Program-made: the position numbers and the translations under genes
Notes under the pieces: generated by a model
Told to the model about the DNA's origin: nothing
The model's input: only the letters and a program-made list of their open reading frames with translations
Databases searched by the model: none
From: Gordonia rubripertincta
GTDB taxonomy: Bacteria; Actinomycetota; Actinomycetes; Mycobacteriales; Mycobacteriaceae
Direction: 5' to 3'
DNA: 64,000 nucleotides
Assembly: GCF_038024875.1 (NCBI RefSeq)
Contig: NZ_CP136136.1
Location: 186,001-250,000 of the forward strand
Part shown: in pieces, positions 55,013-62,901 of the stretch
Numbering within the stretch: the first letter of the stretch is position 1
Layout: every line of letters begins with the position of its first letter

Positions 55013-55444
55013 TCAGGCGGTGACATCGAGACTCGCGATGACCTTGCTCGGTACGATCCAGACGCCCAGCTCACCCGGCACACCGTTGCGCGCGCCGAAC
55101 TCCCGGGCGCGGTCGGCACCCATGTACCGCCCGCCGCACATCGTGGCGATCCGGCGCACCTCGTCGAGGTCCTCGGTCACCAGCGCACGACCCTGCACCT
55201 GGACGAAGCCATACGGGGGCTCCTGCAGGTCCACCGACATCGTCACGCGCGGATCACGCAGGAGTGCACGACCTTTCGCAGTGGTGGCACCGGTGTTGAA
55301 GGCCAACCGGTCACCGTCGACGACGAACCAGACCGGGACCACCAGGGGCCTGCCATCGGCGGCGGTGTATCCGAGGTGGCCGGTCTTGGTACCGGCGGCC
55401 AGGAATCCCCGGACCGCGGGATCCGACAGCGACGTTCCAGACAT
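55013..55444 (-). CDS. PPOX-family (pyridoxamine-phosphate-oxidase-like) F420/FMN oxidoreductase
   Basis: This is a 143-residue split-barrel flavin/deazaflavin protein. FLAAGTKTGHLGYTAADGRPLVVPVWFV, TGATTAKGRALLRDPRVTM, GFVQVQGRALV and a C-terminal WIVPSKVIASLD are typical of actinobacterial PPOX-class F420-dependent enzymes. The ATG has upstream purine-rich sequence. It probably reduces a small unsaturated substrate or a quinone. F420 versus FMN use cannot be decided here. Confidence 0.85.
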   Translation of the reverse strand: MSGTSLSDPAVRGFLAAGTKTGHLGYTAADGRPLVVPVWFVVDGDRLAFNTGATTAKGRALLRDPRVTMSVDLQEPPYGFVQVQGRALVTEDLDEVRRIATMCGGRYMGADRAREFGARNGVPGELGVWIVPSKVIASLDVTA

Positions 55445-55589
55445 GTATCCAGCCTAGGTGTTCCCGGCCGAAGGTACACGTTCCCGCGTGGCCGATTCTT
55501 TACCGCTTACCGGATAGCGCCCGCGGGAAGGAAACAGACACCGCGGGAAGGAAGCGGTCCCGCGGTATCCAGGACGAACAATTGCTCGC

Positions 55590-56906
55590 TCACCCCCCAT
55601 CCGAGAGTCGGTTGCCGATGTGTGCGGCCACCATCATGATCGTGGCGTGCGGCCCGCTACGGCCTCCCGTCGGCAGGATCGACCCGTCGACGATCCGCAA
55701 GCCCTCGGTTCCATGGACCGCACCGAGTGCGTCGGTGCGCACTCCCATGGGCATGGTGCCCCACGCGTGCTGGGAGAACCCGGGCACGGTGGCCACCGAG
55801 ACACTGTCGGGCACCACGATGTCGGCGAACTCGGACGAGTGCAGCATCTCCACCATCTCGTCGGCACCCGCCCGCATCGCGGCGGTGACCTCTGCCGACG
55901 GCTCTCCGAACTCGAGACGGACACGTTCGCCGCCGGCGACGAGCCGCACCGGCGAACGGTGCATCGCGGTCACCTCGACCATCGGTCCACTGTGTGGGAG
56001 ACCGTCGATGTAGGTCGCGAAATCATCCCGATAGCAACGGATCTCGAGACCGCCGTCGGTGTGCAGCACGGACGGCAGCACCATGCCGGGTTCGGCCGGT
56101 TCCTTTCGGCGGTAGGAGACGGCCAGCCCCCGATGCTCACCGGCCTCGAGGAACGTCGCCCCGTCGAGCGGTTCGAGGTCCGAGGCGAGCAGCAGCTGGG
56201 CGGTGCCCAGCGTGCCGGCGGTCAGGACCACCTCGCCGGCTCGGACGGTGAACCGATCGGTGTGCACACCGGCGACACGGCGACCGTCGGAGACCTGGAG
56301 CCGCCGGACCTCGCAATCGGGCACGACGCGGAGATTGGGCCGGCCCAGGGCCTGGGCGAGGTAGGCCTCGGCGGCGGTCCGGCGCAGCATCCCGGACCGG
56401 TTGCCGAGCACACGGTTCACGCCGACCACCGGCCAGCGGTCATGAATCGGCCGAACTGCCGTCCGGGCCGACCAGTACCGTTCGAAAGCCCTTCCGGCAT
56501 CACCGAGTTCGTCGTCGGAGACCGGTGTGACACTCATCGTGCCCCCACCCTCGCCCCCGTCGAGCTCGGAGTAGGCGGCATCGATCGCGTCGAGGCCCCA
56601 GCCGTCCGGCCAGGCCGCGAAGTCATCCGGATGCCAGCGCAGGAAGTATCCGCCGTTGACCACGGAGGAGCCCCCGATCGCACACCCCCGCGCGGCGGTG
56701 AGCCCGTCGAGATCGGTGGTGTGCCGGACCGCGTGGGGCGCGTGGTCGCCGATGGGAAGACGTCGCAGGTCTCGCTCCTCGGGGCCCGGCCACCGCCCGG
56801 GGCCCCGCTCGAGCAGCACGACGTCCCGCCCGGTGTCCCGCGACAGCTTCTCCGCGAGGACGCAACCGGCGCTCCCCGCACCGACGATGACGACGTCGGC
56901 ACTCAT
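55590..56906 (-). CDS. mftG: Mycofactocin dehydrogenase MftG (GMC oxidoreductase)
   Basis: This is a protein of about 438 residues of the glucose-methanol-choline oxidoreductase family. It begins SADVVIVGAGSAGCVLAEKLS (FAD-binding GxGxxG) and has GCAIGGSSVVNGGYFLR, LTAGTLGTAQLLLASD and the C-terminal active-site region FSQHAWGTMPMG with VDGSILPTGGRSGPHATIM. MftG transfers electrons from mycofactocinol to the respiratory chain. The ATG at 56906 matches the family start. A GTG at 56936 and longer in-frame starts overlap mftF upstream. It is the last mft gene of the minus-strand block. Confidence 0.93.
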   Translation of the reverse strand: MSADVVIVGAGSAGCVLAEKLSRDTGRDVVLLERGPGRWPGPEERDLRRLPIGDHAPHAVRHTTDLDGLTAARGCAIGGSSVVNGGYFLRWHPDDFAAWPDGWGLDAIDAAYSELDGGEGGGTMSVTPVSDDELGDAGRAFERYWSARTAVRPIHDRWPVVGVNRVLGNRSGMLRRTAAEAYLAQALGRPNLRVVPDCEVRRLQVSDGRRVAGVHTDRFTVRAGEVVLTAGTLGTAQLLLASDLEPLDGATFLEAGEHRGLAVSYRRKEPAEPGMVLPSVLHTDGGLEIRCYRDDFATYIDGLPHSGPMVEVTAMHRSPVRLVAGGERVRLEFGEPSAEVTAAMRAGADEMVEMLHSSEFADIVVPDSVSVATVPGFSQHAWGTMPMGVRTDALGAVHGTEGLRIVDGSILPTGGRSGPHATIMMVAAHIGNRLSDGG

Positions 56907-56985
56907 CGCCTCGGCGCTCGAGTCGTCGGCGCTCACGACACCGCGCTCATCACATCGGGGATCAGATGTTTCTTGCGGGGCAACG

Positions 56986-58596
56986 TCATCGGGAGATGAC
57001 CGGGCGCAACGCTTCTGCGTCCCGGTGGGTGATGACGCCCTGCCACAGACCTGCGCCATAGGCGAGGTCGTCGAGGCGGCGCATCAGCAGGTAGCGGAAC
57101 GGCCCCAGGGCCGGCGGGGTCGTCGGGTCCGCGAGAAGGTCCCGGAACCAGGACACCACCCCTTCGACGATCGCCACCTGGATCGCGAGGGTGCGGAACC
57201 GTCTCGACACGAGGGCCAGCAGCAGGGCCACCGGCCAGTAGTGCCGGCAGATCGCATCAGCCGCCTGCAGCAGTCCGAAGCCGGCGGCCCGGCCGGTGAG
57301 TTGCGCCGAGACGAGCGGCGCCGCCGGCAGGTCGCCCAGCCGCTTGCGGAGCCGGGTCGCGAGATGGGTCAGGATGAGCATCGCCAGCGCGGCGCCGAAG
57401 CGGGTGCGGGTCAGCAGGGCGGCGACGGCCGCGGCCATCGGCACCGACATCACCAGCGGGGCGGCCCGGTTTCCGTGACGGGCGGCGAGGTGGGCCGCGC
57501 CGGTTCCGTAGAAGCACCGGCGGGACAGCACCGACCGCATGTCGGTGCGGTGATCGTGTGCGACCCGCGCGACCGGGTCGTAGCGAATCCGCCACCCTGC
57601 AGCGTGCATACGCCAGCATGCATCCACGTCCTCGGCGACCCTGAGTGACTCGTCGAATCCGCAGAATGCGCTGCGCCGCACGACGATTGCCGCGCTGGGA
57701 ACGTAGGGGACCCGAGTGGACGGCAGGACCGCGGACTCCTCGGGACCCATGTCCAGCGACGACCAGCCGTTCTCGTAGCGCTCGGCCAGCGAGGACGACC
57801 GGTCGGCGGACCGGAGCCCGACGATACGCGGGGCCACGATCCCCACCGTGGGGTCGGAGAAGTGGGTGAGCAGCACCGTCAGCCAGTCCGGGTCGGGCAC
57901 GACGTCGGAATCGAGGAAGGCCACGAAATCCGTGGTGGCAGCGGCTTCTCCGACGTTCCGCGCGGCAGCGGGGCCACGGTTCTCGTCGAATCGGATGACG
58001 CTCACACCCGGCCGGTCGGCGACGATCGGGACGTCTGACCCGTCGTCGACGACCACGACGGTCAGACCGTCGAGTGCATCGAGGAGGCGATCGACACCGG
58101 CCTGGTTGTCCTTGACCGGGATCACCACGGTGACATCGGCGGGCCGCGGGCCGAACATCGGGCGCGGGTTGGCCACCCCGGCGTCCAGGAGTGCGCGCGC
58201 GAGACGACGGGTCACGTTGTCGCACACTTCGATTCGACCGTCATCCGAGGTCATCCCCAGCGCGGTGTCGGACATGCGCATCAGCCGCGTCGGCGAGCCC
58301 CCGACGAGGTACCGCAGGTCGCCGCCGCGCGCGGACCGCAGGTCGATCTGGACCTGGAAGCCGTCGGGCAGGTCGGTACGGTTCTCCGGAGTATGCGCGG
58401 TGCCGGCATCCTCACTCGGGGCGTCATCCGAATCAGTCTGTGCGCCAATGCGTTCTTCGGTGCCGGCTTCGCTGCCGAGCGTGTCCCCGTCGGCCGGGTT
58501 CCGGCCGGTCACGTCCCTGCCCTCGGTCGCGTCGTCGCCACTGATTCTCTGGGCCGTGCGGCTGCGCCGAGGGGCCGAATCGTCGAGTGCGGTCAT
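56986..58596 (-). CDS. mftF: Mycofactocin glycosyltransferase MftF
   Basis: This is a 536-residue GT2 enzyme that adds glucose units to premycofactocin. The core has PADVTVVIPVKDNQAGVDRL, VVVDDGS, ENRGPAAARNVGEAAATTDF, AFLDSDVVPDPDWL and RVAEDVDACWRMHAAGWRI. C-terminal hydrophobic segments follow. The first 75 residues are acidic, Asp/Glu/Thr-rich and probably disordered, an extension longer than I expect in mycobacterial MftF. The ATG overlaps the mftE stop (ATGA). Confidence 0.95.
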   Translation of the reverse strand: MTALDDSAPRRSRTAQRISGDDATEGRDVTGRNPADGDTLGSEAGTEERIGAQTDSDDAPSEDAGTAHTPENRTDLPDGFQVQIDLRSARGGDLRYLVGGSPTRLMRMSDTALGMTSDDGRIEVCDNVTRRLARALLDAGVANPRPMFGPRPADVTVVIPVKDNQAGVDRLLDALDGLTVVVVDDGSDVPIVADRPGVSVIRFDENRGPAAARNVGEAAATTDFVAFLDSDVVPDPDWLTVLLTHFSDPTVGIVAPRIVGLRSADRSSSLAERYENGWSSLDMGPEESAVLPSTRVPYVPSAAIVVRRSAFCGFDESLRVAEDVDACWRMHAAGWRIRYDPVARVAHDHRTDMRSVLSRRCFYGTGAAHLAARHGNRAAPLVMSVPMAAAVAALLTRTRFGAALAMLILTHLATRLRKRLGDLPAAPLVSAQLTGRAAGFGLLQAADAICRHYWPVALLLALVSRRFRTLAIQVAIVEGVVSWFRDLLADPTTPPALGPFRYLLMRRLDDLAYGAGLWQGVITHRDAEALRPVISR

Positions 58597-59321
58597 CCGA
58601 GTCGCCCCTGGTCGTCGACCTCCCAGGAGATGAGCGCCGCACCGAGCCGATCGGTCACCTCGGCCACCAGGCGCCGACCCTCGTCGGCGGAGGCCGCGGT
58701 GGGATCACCCAGGACGCCGTTCGGGCTGACCGCCCCGACCCCGCCCTCGCGCATGGCACCGAGGAGCGCTCCGACCGGCTCACGATTACCCGCGACCGCC
58801 CGCGAGGTGTCGACCGTCGACGGCGAGACATGAAGCAGCACCGAGGTTTCGGTGAAACCGGCATGTGCGTCCGCGCCCGGGAAGGCGCACGGGAACCAGG
58901 CGGCATCCCGCCCCTCGTACCGGAGGCGGGTCACCGCGTCGATCAGAGTCCGCGTGTTGCCGCCGTGCCCGTTGACGAACACGATGCGCCGCGCCCACCG
59001 GCAGGCACTGCGGCCGTACTCGATGAGCATCCCGCGAAGCGCGTCATGACCGATGGAGATCGTCCCGGCAAAGCCCTCGTGTTCGCCACTCGCGCCGTAG
59101 TTGAGGTCGGGGGCACGGAGGATGTCGGAATCGCCGAGGCGCTCACAGACGACGTCGACCACCGCCGTCGCGATCCGCGTGTCGGTGTCCAGCGGCAGGT
59201 GCGGACCGTGCTGCTCGACAGAACCGAGAGGCACCACGAGAGTGATCACCTTTCCATCGAGGTCCGGCCAGCTGCACTGCCCCAGCGTCGACGGTCCTGT
59301 CATCTGACCAATGCTAGCCAT
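58593..59321 (-). CDS. mftE: Mycofactocin precursor peptidase MftE (creatininase family)
   Basis: This is a protein of about 242 residues. Metal-binding and catalytic motifs of the creatininase family are present: VPLGSVEQHGPHLPLDTDT, GASGEHEGFAGTISIG, FVNGHGGNTRTL and SPNGVLGDPTAASADEGRR. MftE cleaves the modified MftA peptide to release the Val-Tyr-derived AHDP core. The ATG at 59321 (GGGAG just upstream) is preferred. An ATG at 59303 is possible. It is coupled to mftF by a four-base overlap and diverges from the racemase gene. Confidence 0.95.
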   Translation of the reverse strand: MASIGQMTGPSTLGQCSWPDLDGKVITLVVPLGSVEQHGPHLPLDTDTRIATAVVDVVCERLGDSDILRAPDLNYGASGEHEGFAGTISIGHDALRGMLIEYGRSACRWARRIVFVNGHGGNTRTLIDAVTRLRYEGRDAAWFPCAFPGADAHAGFTETSVLLHVSPSTVDTSRAVAGNREPVGALLGAMREGGVGAVSPNGVLGDPTAASADEGRRLVAEVTDRLGAALISWEVDDQGRLG

Positions 59322-59481
59322 CGCGCTCCCAAGCTTCTGCCCCTCGGTCCAAAAACAAGGAGAAAAACGGGCCGAAAACGTCGTGCCGACCACATTGACG
59401 AGCGTTCGATCGGTTATGGAATGCTAAGGCGTGACACGTGACGCCTGACACAGTGGCGGTACAACGACCGGAGGACGACAC

Positions 59482-60591
59482 ATGAGCAGTACGACACCCC
59501 ACCACAGCGGAAAACCCGGCCCACTCAGCTCCATCCGGGTCATCGAGTTCGCAGGTATCGGCCCGGGACCCCACGCGGCCATGTTGCTCGCCGACCTCGG
59601 CGCCGACGTGGTCCGTGTCCAGCGCCCCGGCACACTCCCCAAGCCCGGCGTGAACGCCGACGCGTTGCTGCGCGGCCGTCGCGTCGTCGAGGCCAACCTG
59701 AAGGACGAGACCGACCGCGCGACGATCCTCGATCTGGTTGCCAAGGCTGACGTCATCATCGAGGGTTTCCGCCCCGGCGTCATGGAACGTCTCGGCTTCG
59801 GCCCCGACGACCTCACCGAGGTCAATCCCGGCCTCGTGTACGGCCGTATGACCGGCTGGGGCCAGGACGGCCCCCGCGCCAACCTCGCCGGCCACGACAT
59901 CAACTACATCTCGCTCACCGGCCTGCTCCACGCGATCGGCCGCAAGGACGATCGACCGGTACCGCCGCTCAACCTCGCCGGCGACTTCGGCGGCGGATCG
60001 ATGTTCCTCGTCGTGGGCGTGCTCGCCGCTCTGCTCGAGCGCGGCATCTCCGGCAAGGGACAGGTCGTCGACGCCGCCATGGTCGACGGCGCTTCCGTTC
60101 TGGGACAGATGATGTGGGCGTTCCGCGGCACCGGCCTGTGGAGCGATACGCGCGGCACCAACATGCTCGACACCGGCGCCCCCTACTACGAGGTCTACGA
60201 GACCTCCGACGGCAAGTACATGGCCGTCGGCGCCATCGAGCCGCAGTTCTACGCCGAGCTGCTCAAGGGCCTCGGCCTGGCCGACGCCGACCTGCCGGCA
60301 CAGAACGACATCGCGAACTGGGGCAAGCTGAAGGAGATCTTCACCGAGACCTTCAAGTCCCGTACCCGCGACGAGTGGGCCAAGGTCTTCGACGGCACCG
60401 ACGCCTGCACCTCGCCCGTGCTGACCTTCGCCGAGGCCCCCGCCGATCCGCACATGGCCGCGCGCGCCAACCTGGTCGACATCGACGGCGTCACCCAGGC
60501 GCAGGTCGCCCCGCGCTTCTCGCGCACCCAGCCGGAGACCCCGGCCGGACCCTCGACCGAGGCCGTCGACCCGAAGACCCTCTGGGCCTGA
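59482..60591 (+). CDS. mcr: Alpha-methylacyl-CoA racemase (CoA-transferase family III fold)
   Basis: This is a 369-residue protein strongly resembling MCR of Mycobacterium tuberculosis. LSSIRVIEFAGIGPGPHAAMLLADLGADVVRVQRP is the family N-terminus (only short parts quoted here). LAGHDINYISLTG contains the His expected to pair with the catalytic Asp in PPLNLAGDFGGGSM, and the GAPYYEVYETSDGKYMAVGAIEP segment holds the Glu region. It interconverts 2R and 2S methyl-branched acyl-CoAs in sterol or branched-lipid breakdown. It lies on the strand opposite the mft genes and ends at a bidirectional hairpin. Confidence 0.93.
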   Translation: MSSTTPHHSGKPGPLSSIRVIEFAGIGPGPHAAMLLADLGADVVRVQRPGTLPKPGVNADALLRGRRVVEANLKDETDRATILDLVAKADVIIEGFRPGVMERLGFGPDDLTEVNPGLVYGRMTGWGQDGPRANLAGHDINYISLTGLLHAIGRKDDRPVPPLNLAGDFGGGSMFLVVGVLAALLERGISGKGQVVDAAMVDGASVLGQMMWAFRGTGLWSDTRGTNMLDTGAPYYEVYETSDGKYMAVGAIEPQFYAELLKGLGLADADLPAQNDIANWGKLKEIFTETFKSRTRDEWAKVFDGTDACTSPVLTFAEAPADPHMAARANLVDIDGVTQAQVAPRFSRTQPETPAGPSTEAVDPKTLWA

Positions 60592-60610
60592 TCCGTCACC
60601 GGATACGAAG

Positions 60611-60639
60611 ATCGCCACCTCCCTGAGGGAGGTGGCGAT
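60611..60639. terminator. Bidirectional hairpin terminator
   Basis: A 14-bp inverted repeat (ATCGCCACCTCCCT / AGGGAGGTGGCGAT) with a minimal loop is followed by TTCTCGTG. It separates the convergent racemase and SDR genes. Confidence 0.85.
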
Positions 60640-60662
60640 TCTCGTGTCCGAGGGGTCGACGT

Positions 60663-61475
60663 CTAGACCTTCGAGTGCCCCATGTCGATCTGGAACTCCG
60701 CACCGGTGATGCCCTTGGCGCTGTCGGAGGACAGGTACAGGACGGCGTCGGAGATCTCGTCGCACGAGGCGACCGGATGGTAGTCCAGCATCGACACGAA
60801 ATGCGGCGTGACCCAGGGCTTTTCGAAGAGTCGGTGGGCTTCGGTGTCGGCCACCCCCATCGGGGTGTCGACCGCGTAGGGATGCACGCTGTTGACGCGG
60901 ATCCGATGGTGACCGAGTTCCTTGGCCGCGGTCTGCGCCAGGCCGACGAGGCCGTGCTTCGACGCCGTGTACGACGCCTGCATCGGCATCGCCTTCAGTC
61001 CGGCGACCGAGCTGATGATGGTGATGGAGCCGCCGTTGCCGGCCTCGAGCATCGCCGGGACCGTGGCCTTGAGCGTCTTCCAGGCGCCGACGAGGTTGAT
61101 GTCGACGACGTCGGTGAACTGTTCCTCGGTCAGTTCCCAGACCGAACCCCACGTGAGCACGCCCGCGTTGGCGATGACGTGATCGAGCCGGCCGAACTGC
61201 TCGACCGCATCCGCAACCAGCTGCTGCTGGAACGCCAGGTCGCGCGTATCACCCTGCCGCGCAAGGATCTTGCCGCCCGCGCCCTCGACGAGGCGGATCG
61301 TCTCGTCGAGATCCTCGGCCGTGGCGGGCGGATAGGTGGCGTGGTCGATGATCGGACCTGCGATGTCGAGACCCACGATCGCGGCGCCCTCACGAGCGAA
61401 CCGGACCGCGTGATTACGGCCCTGACCACGGGCGATGCCGGTGATGTAGACGACCTTGCCGTCGAACTGTCCCAT
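60663..61475 (-). CDS. Mycofactocin-type SDR-family NAD-dependent oxidoreductase
   Basis: This is a 270-residue short-chain dehydrogenase. It has a nucleotide site TGIARGQGRNHAVRFA, VIANAGVL, Ser in ISSVAGLKAMPMQ, the YTASK catalytic pair and NSVHPYAVDTPM. The insertion after the second strand (IAGPIIDHATYPPATAEDLDET) is typical of the mycofactocin-coupled SDR subfamily, whose members keep NAD(H) bound and use mycofactocin as the external electron carrier. The ATG at 61475 fits the family start (MGQFDGKVVYITG). Its position between mftD and mftE supports the assignment. The substrate is probably an alcohol. Confidence 0.9.
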   Translation of the reverse strand: MGQFDGKVVYITGIARGQGRNHAVRFAREGAAIVGLDIAGPIIDHATYPPATAEDLDETIRLVEGAGGKILARQGDTRDLAFQQQLVADAVEQFGRLDHVIANAGVLTWGSVWELTEEQFTDVVDINLVGAWKTLKATVPAMLEAGNGGSITIISSVAGLKAMPMQASYTASKHGLVGLAQTAAKELGHHRIRVNSVHPYAVDTPMGVADTEAHRLFEKPWVTPHFVSMLDYHPVASCDEISDAVLYLSSDSAKGITGAEFQIDMGHSKV

Positions 61476-61550
61476 GACAGAACTGTAACACGTTCTAGTT
61501 CTGCCGCGGGCGCTGTTTCCCGCGGGTTCTACCCGGGAGCGACCTCGGGA

Positions 61551-61593
61551 CACCTCCGCCCGCCGGCCGGATGTCCGGCGGCGGGCGGAGGTG
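61551..61593 (-). terminator. Hairpin terminator downstream of mftD
   Basis: A 15-bp perfect stem (CACCTCCGCCCGCCG / CGGCGGGCGGAGGTG) with a loop of about 13 bases, which could itself pair further, lies immediately after the mftD stop. It probably ends the mftC-mftD transcript, leaving the SDR gene to its own promoter. Confidence 0.8.
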
Positions 61594-61607
61594 TGTGTCC
61601 ACTCGGA

Positions 61608-62807
61608 TCAGACGTGCCCGAAGGACCGCTTGAAGTCGTCCGGGATGAGCAGGTCGTCGGCGGACAGATCGTTCACGCTCTTGTGTCCCAGGCCCATCAG
61701 CGCGCCGTCGAGGCCCATACGCATGAGGTCGAGGACGTTCTCGACGCCGGCCTGACCGTTGGCGGCGAGGCCCCACAGGTAGGCGCGGCCGATCATCACG
61801 GCCCGGGCGCCGAGTGCCAGGGCCTTGGCGACGTCGCTGCCGCGGCGGATGCCACCGTCGAGGAGGACCTCGATGTCGTTGCCGACCGCATCGGCAATGT
61901 CGGGCAGCAGACGGATCGTCGCCGGGGTGCCGTCGAGGTTGTTTCCGCCGTGGTTGGAGACCGAGATGGCCGTCGCACCGATGTCGACGGCGCGCTTGGC
62001 GTCGTCCAGACGGGTGATGCCCTTGACCATGAACGGTCCGCCCCACTGCTCACGCAGCCACTGGAGGTCCTCCCACGTGGGCGGCGGGGTGCCCATCCAC
62101 TCGCCGTAGGCGCCGAAGAAGGTCGGGCCGGGGACACCCTGCGGGGTGAGGTTCGGCGCGGTGAGGTCGGGGATGGTGATCTTGCCGCCCTTGACCCAGT
62201 CCAGCGCGTACCGCGGCTTGACCGCGATCTCCGGGCCGAGACGCACCAGCGCCTTGAGGTTCACCTTCTCGGGGATCTCCGGGCTGCCCCAGTCGCGGCC
62301 GACGTTGAACACCCAGTCGGTCGTGACGATGAGACCCTTTGCGCCGGCGGCCCGTGCGCGCTCGGCACGACGGAGGATGTCCTCGCGGCTGCCGAGCCAG
62401 TAGATCTGGAAGAACACCTTGTCGTTGACGGCGGTGACCTCTTCGACGGCGTGCGAGGCGAAGCTCGACAGGCCCATCGCGGTGCCACGAGCGGCCGCGG
62501 CACGTGCGACGGCGACCTCGCCGTCGGGATCGACGGCCTGCACACCGGTCGGCGAGATCATCACCGGGAAAGACAGCTCCTGCCCCATCACCGAGGTGGT
62601 CATCTCACGCTCCGGCTGCGCGCCGACAACGTGTGGCGCCCAACCCAGTTCGTTGAAAGCCTGCACATTGTCGTCGAGGGTCACCCCGGCCTGCGTGCCG
62701 GCGACCAGCGACGAGTAGACCGACTTCGGCAGTCGCTTCTTCGCCCGGCGCTGGGCCTCGGTGACCGTTTCGAACCAGGGGTTCTTCGCCCAGGGGTTGA
62801 GAGCCAT
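61608..62807 (-). CDS. mftD: Pre-mycofactocin synthase MftD (FMN-dependent, lactate-dehydrogenase-like)
   Basis: This is a 399-residue flavoprotein of the alpha-hydroxy-acid oxidase family. It opens NPWFETVTEAQRRAKKRLP and carries FFQIYWLGSREDIL, the catalytic His in VSNHGGNNLDGTPAT, the FMN-phosphate site LLDGGIRRGSDVAKALALGA and MIGRAYLWGLAANGQAGV. MftD converts AHDP to the redox-active pre-mycofactocin. It lies 94 bases after mftC, with AGGAT just before the ATG, and ends at a strong hairpin. Confidence 0.96.
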   Translation of the reverse strand: MALNPWAKNPWFETVTEAQRRAKKRLPKSVYSSLVAGTQAGVTLDDNVQAFNELGWAPHVVGAQPEREMTTSVMGQELSFPVMISPTGVQAVDPDGEVAVARAAAARGTAMGLSSFASHAVEEVTAVNDKVFFQIYWLGSREDILRRAERARAAGAKGLIVTTDWVFNVGRDWGSPEIPEKVNLKALVRLGPEIAVKPRYALDWVKGGKITIPDLTAPNLTPQGVPGPTFFGAYGEWMGTPPPTWEDLQWLREQWGGPFMVKGITRLDDAKRAVDIGATAISVSNHGGNNLDGTPATIRLLPDIADAVGNDIEVLLDGGIRRGSDVAKALALGARAVMIGRAYLWGLAANGQAGVENVLDLMRMGLDGALMGLGHKSVNDLSADDLLIPDDFKRSFGHV

Positions 62808-62901
62808 TTATCCTACTCACTCACTATTCTCGGATGCGTGCCATCGCCCGGGATACACGTGTACCCAGGGGAGGACTCGACACTGTTGGGCCGCGGGCGG
62901 A

